11,410 nucleotides of DNA. Origin: Flavipsychrobacter stenotrophus. Its GTDB lineage: Bacteria > Bacteroidota > Bacteroidia > Chitinophagales > Chitinophagaceae. A model generated the notes under the pieces. It had not been told where the DNA came from. It searched no databases and saw nothing but the letters and a program-made list of their open reading frames with translations. Below, in pieces: positions 1-6,188 of the stretch. Location: contig CANBTK010000021.1 of assembly GCA_947372365.1 (NCBI GenBank), positions 1 to 11,410 of the forward strand, read 5' to 3'. Made by a program: the position numbers and the translations under genes. Each line of letters begins with the position of its first letter. Position 1 is the first letter of the stretch.

Positions 1-810
1 GGCACCGTGGCCACCAAAAAACTATTTGGCCAGCACAACGCCCACTGGATAGGCAACGGCCTGGCCGATTCCGGCAAGATTATGGTTTTCAATAACGGGC
101 AGGGCAGGCCTACGGGCAACTACTCCTCTGTAGATATCATAACACCGCCTGTAGATACTGCCGGCAACTATGCCTATACCAGCGGCACGCCCTACCAGCC
201 CGACTCCGCAGGCTGGAGCTACAAAGCTGACACCCCGGCCAATTTTTACGGCATGAACATTTCCGGCGCGCAACGCTTACAAAATGGCAATACACTCATA
301 TGCGTAGGCCCATCGGGCACTTTCTTTGAAGTAGATACCCTGAAGCATACAGTGTGGAAATACATAAACCCGGTTAACAGTGGCGGCCCTATGTACCAGG
401 GCACCGCGCCCACCCAAAACCTTACCTTCCGTTGCACTTTATACAACAGCAGTTATGCAGGCTTTAGCGGGCAAACACTGGCCGCAGGCGCACCAATAGA
501 AATAAACCCGATTGCCTACTCCTGCTCTACCGACAATGTTGCAGAGGTGGCCGGCAATGGCGGCGAAACAATAACCGTGGCCAACCCGTTTAGTTCAGCC
601 ATACAGTTGGTGCCCTCGCAGGCATTGCATAACGCAACTATAAAATTAACGGGCATGGCGGGCAACACTATTGCAACATGGGATGGCACAAACATGGCCG
701 GGAACAGCCCGCTTTCACTGCCCACGCCAACGCAACTACCCAAAGGCCTGTACATCCTTTCGGTACAAGCCGAAAACTACCGGGCTACAATAAAACTTGT
801 AAAAGAATAG
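1..810 (+). CDS. Arylsulfotransferase-like secreted protein with T9SS sorting domain (3' part)
   Basis: The open frame runs in from the left edge, so only the last 269 residues are seen; the GTG at base 7 is an internal codon, not a start. The motif LFGQHNAHWIGNG followed by MVFNNGQGR, and later NISGAQRLQNGNTLICVG and FFEVDTLKHTVWKY, are hallmarks of the beta-propeller arylsulfotransferase (ASST-like) proteins found in Bacteroidota. The family moves a sulfuryl group between phenolic compounds; the actual substrate here is unknown. The final ~80 residues (NPFSSAIQLVPS, then short beta-strand motifs, LPKGLYILSV and a basic KLVKE tail) form a type A T9SS C-terminal sorting domain, so the product should cross the outer membrane through the type IX system and be released or anchored on the surface. 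It ends 16 bases before the convergent glycosyltransferase gene, with no clear terminator between them. The propeller blades upstream are missing, so catalytic completeness cannot be judged. Confidence 0.8.
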   Translation, partial: GTVATKKLFGQHNAHWIGNGLADSGKIMVFNNGQGRPTGNYSSVDIITPPVDTAGNYAYTSGTPYQPDSAGWSYKADTPANFYGMNISGAQRLQNGNTLICVGPSGTFFEVDTLKHTVWKYINPVNSGGPMYQGTAPTQNLTFRCTLYNSSYAGFSGQTLAAGAPIEINPIAYSCSTDNVAEVAGNGGETITVANPFSSAIQLVPSQALHNATIKLTGMAGNTIATWDGTNMAGNSPLSLPTPTQLPKGLYILSVQAENYRATIKLVKE

Positions 811-826
811 AAATGCACACAGCCGC

Positions 827-2332
827 TTACCGTATAGTGTACAGCGTATAGCCGTCGGCTATAATTACGCTATCCAGCGGGCGTTTTATTTCGTTAAAGT
901 AGCGGGTATAAAAATCGTCGGCAAGGCCTTTTACGGTAAGCATATACTTTGCCTTTACGCTGTCAAATATTTTCCGGTTATCTTCCATAGGCAGCAGCCA
1001 GGCTTGCACCATGCTGCGCTTGTGGGTATAAAGCGTAAGCATGCGCGGGCGTGAAAAAACTATAATATCGGTATCGCTTACGTGCTGCGCTATGTAGCTA
1101 AACGCCTGATAATCCCTGGCAGCAGGAACATAGCCTACAGGCGGGTTAAATGTACCCTTCAGATACCTGCCCCCGGTAAACAGGCACAGTGCGGTAAGGC
1201 CTATTGCAACGCGGCGCAGCGGCAGCTTTGTAATAGCCGGAAGTATAGCCCGCAATGCGGTATAGCAGTACCCATATATAAGCACTATAACGGGCAGGAA
1301 ATAACGGGCATCGTGTATAGGGTAGTACAGCATCAGCACCACCATCAGTACAAAAAAGATATCATCAACCCACAGCCGCCTGCGTATAGCCATTGCAAAG
1401 CCTGTAATGCTCAGCGCCAGCCCGGCACCCTGCATAATAGTAACCAACGCCGTGCGGAAGCCATTATCGGTTTCGTAATAGAAAAAGCCGTTAATGGTTT
1501 GCAATAGAAAATTCACATTGTTCCTGAAGATGGAAACGATGCCAGTATCCAGCACCTGAGACAGGTAAGCGGCATAGAAGCCCGATGCGGTGGATGGTGC
1601 AGGGAAAATGAATTTTGTAACAATGAAATTAACCGCCAGTGTACCGGCTATAATGTACGCACCCGGCAACAATGCCCCCTTATCAATGCGCCTGTTTTTG
1701 TAGAGGCCCTTCAGCAGCGCAATGGCTATAAAGGCAGCCTCTGCCACCAGTATCAAAACTGATTGAGTGCGCACCAGGATTGCCATGGCTGCGAACAGGA
1801 TGAGCAGCGCCAGCCGCCACGGCTTAAATACACTGGAATGCCTGTATAGCAGGTAAAGCATGGTGAACAACAGGCAGGGAAGGTCAGAGAAAACGCATTG
1901 CTTTACATCAACCATGTACCAGCTATAGCCAATAATAAGGGTAAGGCAGAATGAGGACAACACACCCGCCTGTTTCCTGAAATAAGCGAATGCCACCAGC
2001 ATCAGCGCCACCGCCATAAGCGTATTCAGGTAGCACATGGGTTTTATGGCCAGCCCCCATATTTTTACCACAGGTGCCAGCAGCAGCGGGAAGCCCGGCG
2101 GGTATTGCGGCGGGGCATAGCAGATATTCCTGTCGTAAAACACATAGCCCGACTGGTAGTAGGGCTGCCCCTTGCTTATGTTTTCCGCCTCCTTTATGTA
2201 CTGCGCATAGTCATCCCCACCCCACGAATGCCCTTCATGCACATTCATGAAAAACAATGGAATAGAACAAATGATAAGCAACAAAAAAGGCAGCAACCTG
2301 TTTGCCCTTCCGCCCTGCGGTTTCAAAAACAT
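827..2332 (-). CDS. GT-C fold membrane glycosyltransferase (ArnT/PMT/GT39-like)
   Basis: 501 residues, highly hydrophobic, with about ten or more membrane spans and a soluble C-terminal tail (about residue 420 on). The first span (about 13-29) is followed by an extracytoplasmic loop with GGDDYAQYI: the acidic pair D40-D41 sits where GT-C enzymes (ArnT, protein O-mannosyltransferase family) carry their catalytic/metal-binding Asp. Next comes YPPGFPLLLAP, also usual in the family. Such enzymes transfer a sugar from a polyprenyl-phosphate donor to a lipid or protein at the outer face of the inner membrane; donor and acceptor cannot be inferred. The frame extends upstream to 2455, but the extra 41 residues are low in quality and include the candidate -7 box at 2417-2424, so I start at the Met preceding FLKPQGG. 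It stands alone: convergent with the sulfotransferase gene, and separated from the next minus-strand gene by a terminator. Confidence 0.75.
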   Translation of the reverse strand: MFLKPQGGRANRLLPFLLLIICSIPLFFMNVHEGHSWGGDDYAQYIKEAENISKGQPYYQSGYVFYDRNICYAPPQYPPGFPLLLAPVVKIWGLAIKPMCYLNTLMAVALMLVAFAYFRKQAGVLSSFCLTLIIGYSWYMVDVKQCVFSDLPCLLFTMLYLLYRHSSVFKPWRLALLILFAAMAILVRTQSVLILVAEAAFIAIALLKGLYKNRRIDKGALLPGAYIIAGTLAVNFIVTKFIFPAPSTASGFYAAYLSQVLDTGIVSIFRNNVNFLLQTINGFFYYETDNGFRTALVTIMQGAGLALSITGFAMAIRRRLWVDDIFFVLMVVLMLYYPIHDARYFLPVIVLIYGYCYTALRAILPAITKLPLRRVAIGLTALCLFTGGRYLKGTFNPPVGYVPAARDYQAFSYIAQHVSDTDIIVFSRPRMLTLYTHKRSMVQAWLLPMEDNRKIFDSVKAKYMLTVKGLADDFYTRYFNEIKRPLDSVIIADGYTLYTIR

Positions 2333-2416
2333 AATATTGTTGCTAAAACTAGCTGAATTAACCAGAAAATAAAAACTGTAAAAACGCGTATTTATTTCAG
2401 CCCTTGAAAATAAATA

Positions 2417-2424
2417 CAAATGTA
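2417..2424 (-). promoter_or_regulatory. Candidate -7 box (TAnnTTTG) of the glycosyltransferase gene
   Basis: On the minus strand this reads TACATTTG, an exact match to the Bacteroidota -7 consensus TAnnTTTG, about 85 bases upstream of the chosen ATG and downstream of the terminator at 2471-2502. No TTG lies at the expected 19-21 base spacing (the nearest useful one is 28 bases away), so the -33 half is missing and the call is weak. Confidence 0.3.
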
Positions 2425-2470
2425 GGGTTTCAAAACCGATGCTTGAATTCAGCAAGTTGCGCCAACTGCC

Positions 2471-2502
2471 AACAAAAAGTTCCGGGTTATATGCCCGGAA
2501 CC
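2471..2502 (-). terminator. Rho-independent terminator of the STAS-like gene
   Basis: The arms 2479-2486 and 2494-2501 form an 8-bp GC-rich stem (GTTCCGGG/CCCGGAAC) with a 7-base loop. On the minus strand it is followed directly by TTTTTGTT (2478 down to 2471). It lies 28 bases past the stop codon of the 2530-2922 gene and separates it from the glycosyltransferase gene. Confidence 0.85.
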
Positions 2503-2529
2503 ATGCGTAAATTATTTAGGCCATACCTG

Positions 2530-2922
2530 CTATTGGTATTGCTTCAGCCACTCCTTTGCCTCAGTATCGGTACTGAACGACTTCATGGGTATGGCAGGTG
2601 GCTTAAATTTGAATAGGATATTCATAATGATGTTGCCAAGCCCTGATTGGGAAACCATTGCCATAGCAGTATAGACTGTTGGCAACTGCTGTGCAACATA
2701 ATCGCGGGTAGCCTTATCGGGCACGCCTGACGGGCACAGGTACACCATCAGCGGCTGCTTCTTCCCATTGGTAATGCGCCTTATCAGTTCAAAGCTTTCG
2801 GTAGTGTTAGCCACTGTCCTTGTAGGGTTCTTTGAAACCGAGGTAAGCAGCCCATCGGCAGCAAACCAATAGGTTGCTATCGTTGTTTCAAAAAGCTCCT
2901 TATCTGTTGGTGGTGGTGTCAT
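2530..2922 (-). CDS. Small STAS/SEC14-like (SpoIIAA-like) cytosolic protein
   Basis: 130 residues, no signal peptide or membrane span. The pattern is that of a Bacteroidota family of STAS/SEC14-like proteins: a short beta-hairpin start (TYWFAADGLLTSVSK), a helix FELIRRITNGK, a strand LMVYLCPSG, then DKATRDYVAQQLPTVYTAMAMVS with a small-residue turn (SGLGNIIMN), a KPP segment and the ending TEAKEWLKQY. I recognise this from memory of similar proteins; the function of the family is not established, and a role as a regulatory or lipid-binding domain is only inferred from the fold. A GGAAGG purine stretch lies 5-6 bases before the ATG, unusual in this window, where most genes lack such a site. 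It has its own terminator at 2471-2502. The heptamer array at 2948-3051 begins 26 bases upstream of the start, so its promoter should lie in or next to that array. Confidence 0.6.
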   Translation of the reverse strand: MTPPPTDKELFETTIATYWFAADGLLTSVSKNPTRTVANTTESFELIRRITNGKKQPLMVYLCPSGVPDKATRDYVAQQLPTVYTAMAMVSQSGLGNIIMNILFKFKPPAIPMKSFSTDTEAKEWLKQYQ

Positions 2923-2947
2923 TTTTCCTTCCGGCGCAAATTTTTAA

Positions 2948-3051
2948 CGCAAAGTACACAGAGGATGCGCAAAGTTTCGCAAAGTTCACATTGTACCCCT
3001 TGTTATGCTTTTTCTCTTAGCGTTACTTTGCTTTTCTTAGCGATCTTTGCG
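2948..3051. repeat. Two inverted arms of 10-bp-phased CGCAAAG/CTTTGCG heptamers
   Basis: Left arm: CGCAAAG at 2948, 2968 and 2978 (spacings 20 and 10). Right arm, in opposite orientation: CTTAGCG at 3016, CTTTGCT at 3026, CTTAGCG at 3036 and CTTTGCG at 3045 (spacings 10, 10, 9). The arms are about 30 bases apart, so the transcript could form a long imperfect hairpin. The heptamers sit about one helical turn apart. The right arm runs into the 3' end of the small gene 3037-3201. From general experience, GCAAAG-rich intergenic repeats occur scattered in many bacterial genomes; no function can be read from the sequence. Confidence 0.75.
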
Positions 3052-3201
3052 TTTGATTTTTTTAAGGAACTCTTTTACCTCGTCAACTGTATAAAAAGGC
3101 CCTTTCTCTGCCTTTTTGATTTTCTGAACGATGTCTTCGTCGGTCAGTTTTTTTGCGAAGGGAGGAGCAACAGCATTTTTTTTGTTGCCTGTCGTATTCA
3201 T
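3037..3201 (-). CDS. Small hypothetical protein, antitoxin-tail-like
   Basis: 54 codons. The product starts MNTTGNKKNAVAPPFAKKL and continues with TDEDIVQKIKKAEKGPFYTV and DEVKEFLKKIKRKDR. The second half, a charged helix, then KAEKGPFYTVDEV, then a lysine-rich helix, resembles the C-terminal part of small antitoxin-like proteins of Bacteroidota, but there is no DNA-binding N-terminal domain and no toxin gene next to it, so the function is unknown. The ATG has AGGA two bases upstream. The last codons (KRKDR-stop) are formed by the heptamer repeat at 3036-3051, which suggests that insertion of the repeat may have given the gene a new end. Amino-acid composition and the in-frame KAEKGPFYTV motif favour a real gene; its shortness keeps confidence modest. 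Confidence 0.5.
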   Translation of the reverse strand: MNTTGNKKNAVAPPFAKKLTDEDIVQKIKKAEKGPFYTVDEVKEFLKKIKRKDR

Positions 3202-3319
3202 ATCCTAAAGTTAACCAGAAAATATTTAAATGCGTTAATCGGGTTTGTTTTTGTTTTCTATTTTAGGTGGATTCTCTATAAGGCCATCCCCTACGATAGA
3301 GCTTTAAAAAACCAGCCAA

Positions 3320-4981
3320 TTACTTTTTACTCTCCTTAGCCCACGCATCTTTCAGCGTCACAGTGCGGTTAAATATCAGCTTATCTGGCGTGCTGTTTTT
3401 GTCAACACAGAAATAGCCCTTCCTCATAAACTGGTACTGCTCCCCAGCCATTGCTGTTGCTAATCCGGGCTCAATATAAGCTGCTGGCAATACGCTCATA
3501 GAATCGGGGTTAATATAGCTCTTAAAGTCGCCTTCTTCGTTCGATGGGTCTTCTACTTTAAACAGGCGGTCGTACATATGCACTTCTGCTGTTTTAGCAT
3601 GCTTTGTGCTCACCCAATGAATAGTACCCTTTACGGTAAGCCCGCTGGTATCGGCACCGCTCTTACTTTCAGGCAGGTAGGTGCAATGCACCTCGGCAAT
3701 ATTACCATCGGCATCTTTAACGCAACCCGTGCATTCCACAATGTACGCGCTCTTCAGGCGCACTTTATTACCCGGGGCAAGGCGGAAGAATTTTTTAGGG
3801 GCATCCTCCATAAAGTCTTCGCGCTCTATCCATACTTCGCCGCTGAATGGCACCTGGCGGTTACCAGCTTCCATTTCAGGGTTATTATCCACAGTAAAGA
3901 TGTCTTCCTGGCCTTCGGGATAGTTGGTAATAACCAGTTTCACGGGGTCAAGCACCACCATTACACGGTTGGCTGTTTTGTTCAGGTGTTCCCTCACGCA
4001 AAATTCCAGCATGCCTATATCTACAATATTCTCGCGCTTCGCAATGCCTATTGTATCACAAAACTGGCGTATAGCCGCTGCAGGATAGCCGCGCCTTCTC
4101 ATGCCACTTGCAGTAGGCATACGCGGGTCGTCCCAGCCGCTTACGTGGCCTTCGTTTACCAGTTGCAGCAACTTGCGCTTGCTCATTACCGTATAGGTAA
4201 GGTTGCGGCGCGCAAATTCATATTGATGGGAAGGGAAGATGCCTAACTGCTCAATGAACCAATTGTATAACGGGCGGTGGTGAATAAACTCCAGCGTACA
4301 AATAGAATGCGTAATGTTTTCAATACTATCGCTCTGGCCATGTGCGTAATCGTACATAGGGTAGATGCACCACTTGTCGCCAGTGCGGTGGTGGTGTGCA
4401 TGCTTAATGCGGTACATCAGCGGGTCGCGCAGCAGCAGGTTGGGGTGCGCCATGTCTATTTTGGCACGGAGCGTTTTTTCACCATCCTGGTATTTACCAG
4501 CACGCATCTCTGCAAACAGTTGCAGGTTCTCTTCAATGCTGCGCTCGCGGTAGGGGCTGTTGGTGCCCGGGCTTACGGTAGAGCCCTTAGTAGCCGCTAT
4601 TTCTTCAGCAGTGCTGTCATCAACATAGGCAAGGCTTTTTTTGATAAGTGCTACTGCAAAATCGTATAATTGCTCAAAGTAGTCAGATGCATACAGCTCG
4701 TTGTCCCAGGTAAAGCCCAGCCACTTAATGTCGTTTTTAATGCTCTCCACATATTCAGTTTCTTCAGTTACCGGGTTGGTATCATCAAAACGCAGGTTGC
4801 ATTGGCCATTGTATCTTTTGGCCAATCCAAAATTGAGGCATATAGAGGTAGCGTGGCCAATATGGAGGTAGCCATTAGGTTCAGGCGGGAAGCGCGTATG
4901 GATGCGCCCACCGTTTTTACCCTCTTTTATATCGTTTTCTATTATCTCTTCTAAAAAATTAAGTGATTTTTCTTCGCTCAT
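3320..4981 (-). CDS. glnS: Glutaminyl-tRNA synthetase
   Basis: 553 residues, close to the usual ~555 of bacterial GlnRS. It charges tRNA-Gln with glutamine in the cytosol using ATP. The class I signatures are plain: PPEPNGYLHIGHA with HIGH at residues 40-43, and VMSKRKL with MSKRK at 266-270. The residues that read the glutamine amide in the E. coli enzyme have counterparts at D66 (LRFDDTNP) and Y210 (YPMYDYAHG). The tRNA-contacting segment around WDDPRMPTASGMRRRG is intact. Residues from about 335 onward form the two beta-barrel anticodon-binding domain (EVWIEREDF, TIHWVSTKHA, GYFCVD). The frame is open a further 22 codons to 5047, but those residues span the promoter at 5000-5030, so MSEEKSLN is the start. 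Presence of GlnRS implies direct glutaminylation rather than sole reliance on the GatCAB route. Confidence 0.97.
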   Translation of the reverse strand: MSEEKSLNFLEEIIENDIKEGKNGGRIHTRFPPEPNGYLHIGHATSICLNFGLAKRYNGQCNLRFDDTNPVTEETEYVESIKNDIKWLGFTWDNELYASDYFEQLYDFAVALIKKSLAYVDDSTAEEIAATKGSTVSPGTNSPYRERSIEENLQLFAEMRAGKYQDGEKTLRAKIDMAHPNLLLRDPLMYRIKHAHHHRTGDKWCIYPMYDYAHGQSDSIENITHSICTLEFIHHRPLYNWFIEQLGIFPSHQYEFARRNLTYTVMSKRKLLQLVNEGHVSGWDDPRMPTASGMRRRGYPAAAIRQFCDTIGIAKRENIVDIGMLEFCVREHLNKTANRVMVVLDPVKLVITNYPEGQEDIFTVDNNPEMEAGNRQVPFSGEVWIEREDFMEDAPKKFFRLAPGNKVRLKSAYIVECTGCVKDADGNIAEVHCTYLPESKSGADTSGLTVKGTIHWVSTKHAKTAEVHMYDRLFKVEDPSNEEGDFKSYINPDSMSVLPAAYIEPGLATAMAGEQYQFMRKGYFCVDKNSTPDKLIFNRTVTLKDAWAKESKK

Positions 4982-4999
4982 TGGTATTATATATGGGCG

Positions 5000-5030
5000 C
5001 AAATATACAGAACTTGGAGTGCTTGGCCCA
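5000..5030 (-). promoter_or_regulatory. glnS promoter (Bacteroidota type)
   Basis: On the minus strand a perfect -7 box TATATTTG lies at 5007-5000, with TGG (one change from TTG) 20 bases upstream at 5030-5028. Transcription would begin near 4993, giving a leader of only about a dozen bases before the ATG at 4981. This rules out the longer open frame as the true start of glnS. Confidence 0.6.
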
Positions 5031-5133
5031 TCTTTATGGTGTACCATTAAAAAAGGGGTGTTTTTCCCATTTAAACAATTATTACATTGCGTTAATATTG
5101 CGTATATTTATTGATAAAATAAAATTCACGCGT

Positions 5134-5742
5134 ATGAGTTCGCAATTATTTCAACAGGATGTCCTCTTTTATCAGAGGTTTTTAAAAGCAAACGGGTTTT
5201 ATACCAAAAAACTCGACGGTATCTGGGGCTCCAATACTGATGCTGCAGACAAAGCATTCGAGGCAAAGGGGCGGGAAATAGCCACAGCCCTCGGTACTTT
5301 TGACAAAACAAGTGAAAATAACATCGCAACACTTGCGCCTAAAGTGCAGGCCCTTGCCAGGAAATTCCTTAAACTAGCCACTACAGAAGGGAGGGATGTA
5401 CGCATTATTTCAGGCACCCGTACCTATGCTGAGCAAGATGCCTTATACAAGAAAGGAAGGTATGGAAGCACCGAGGGCATAGTTACTAATGCCAAGGGCG
5501 GCCAAAGCAACCATAATTTCGGGATTGCCTGGGATATAGGGATATTTGAGGGTGGCAAGTATATAACCGCCGACAAAAAGTACACAGCCCTTGCCGGGCT
5601 GGTAATGCCCAATTTGCCTGAGTTGGAATGGGGAGGCAACTGGACATCTTTTAAAGACAACCCGCACTACCAGCATAAAGCAATTTCAGAAAAAGTTGCT
5701 GATGTCCGAGCTGCATTTGAGCTTGGCCAGCCTTATGTATAA
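5134..5742 (+). CDS. M15-family peptidoglycan peptidase with N-terminal PG-binding-like domain
   Basis: 202 residues. Residues about 8-45 (FYQRFLKANGFYTKKLDGIWG) resemble the peptidoglycan-binding 1 repeat, where an L-x2-GYY-x-DGxxG turn is typical. Residues 75-185 are the M15 zinc peptidase core: SGTRTYAEQDALY (93-105), then QSNHNFGIAWDIG giving zinc ligands H127 and D134, then ELEWGGNW and DNPHYQH giving H178 as third ligand and D175 as likely catalytic acid, in the layout of the phage L-alanyl-D-glutamate endopeptidases (M15C). It should cut stem peptides of murein. No signal peptide is visible, as in phage endolysins, so how it reaches the wall is unclear. The frame is open upstream to 4963, but that part overlaps glnS; the ATG at 5134 begins the folded part and has a possible -7 box TATATTTA at 5103-5110 without a well-placed -33. 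Confidence 0.85.
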   Translation: MSSQLFQQDVLFYQRFLKANGFYTKKLDGIWGSNTDAADKAFEAKGREIATALGTFDKTSENNIATLAPKVQALARKFLKLATTEGRDVRIISGTRTYAEQDALYKKGRYGSTEGIVTNAKGGQSNHNFGIAWDIGIFEGGKYITADKKYTALAGLVMPNLPELEWGGNWTSFKDNPHYQHKAISEKVADVRAAFELGQPYV

Positions 5743-5744
5743 AG

Positions 5745-5785
5745 CGGTACGTGGCGGATAAACCCGCCACAACCGTTTCTTTTAA
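5745..5785 (+). terminator. Terminator after the M15 peptidase gene
   Basis: GTGGCGG (5751-5757) pairs with CCGCCAC (5764-5770) around a 6-base loop; the outer CGGT/ACCG bases (5745-5748, 5772-5775) extend it past a small internal loop. A T-rich run (5776-5782, continuing to 5791) follows on the plus strand. Read on the minus strand, the same hairpin is not followed by a good T tract, so it serves the convergent cytochrome operon poorly if at all. Confidence 0.65.
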
Positions 5786-5789
5786 ATTT

Positions 5790-6188
5790 TTATTTTGCCC
5801 CCTTTACTGCCAACAGGTAGGATACTATTTTATTGCAGGTAACCGAGTCAATCGGGGCGTTGTACTTGGCTACCATTTTATGAACTTCTTCTTCCCATAT
5901 TTTTTTTGAAAAATCGGGCTGCATGCTGATGTACCTGAGCGAATGGCACATGGAACAGTAGGACATGAATTCGTTTTTGCCTTCTCCTTCCGGGAAGTTA
6001 GTAACCTCCGGCGTGATGCTCATTTCGTGCACACTGCCCTTTACGGCAAAAGTGTGTTCGGCTTTGGGGGCTACCGGAGCGGCAATGGCGGCTTGCTCCT
6101 GCTTTTCCTGCTTGCAGCCTTCGGTGCCCACCAATAAGCAGCATATAACCGTTACTGCCAGCTTGAGTAAATGTGTTGCTTTCCTCAT
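5790..6188 (-). CDS. Monohaem cytochrome c, electron acceptor subunit of the sulfite dehydrogenase (SorB-like)
   Basis: 132 residues. An N-terminal hydrophobic signal (about 7-21) leads to C25 in VGTEGCKQE; the lipobox is poor (Glu at -2), so it may be a lipoprotein or a soluble periplasmic protein. An Ala/Pro-rich linker (33-43) follows. One haem site, CSMCH, lies at 78-82, with M105 (VHKMVAKY) a candidate axial methionine. The ending NKIVSYLLAVKG is the usual C-terminal helix of a class I cytochrome c domain. Its ATG overlaps the TGA of the upstream molybdenum enzyme (ATGA, 6185-6188), so the two are translationally coupled. In known sulfite dehydrogenases (Starkeya SorAB) the small cytochrome subunit takes electrons from the molybdenum centre; the same role is inferred here. 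No strong terminator follows on this strand. Confidence 0.8.
   Translation of the reverse strand: MRKATHLLKLAVTVICCLLVGTEGCKQEKQEQAAIAAPVAPKAEHTFAVKGSVHEMSITPEVTNFPEGEGKNEFMSYCSMCHSLRYISMQPDFSKKIWEEEVHKMVAKYNAPIDSVTCNKIVSYLLAVKGAK

Noticed and set aside
1082..1507. A plus-strand open frame within the glycosyltransferase gene
   Set aside because: Composition is that of antisense to a membrane protein, with Cys, Gln, Arg and His in excess; no start signal or homology pattern.
3274..3301. CTCTAT/ATAGAG inverted repeat as a glnS terminator
   Set aside because: Only 6 AT-rich pairs around a 16-base loop, with no T tract following on the minus strand. It is too weak to call; no glnS terminator was found.
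3578..4246. A 222-codon open frame on the plus strand opposite glnS
   Set aside because: It lies fully within the coding sequence of glnS, which is certain, and its translation is Cys/His/Arg-rich without any family pattern. It is an antisense shadow.
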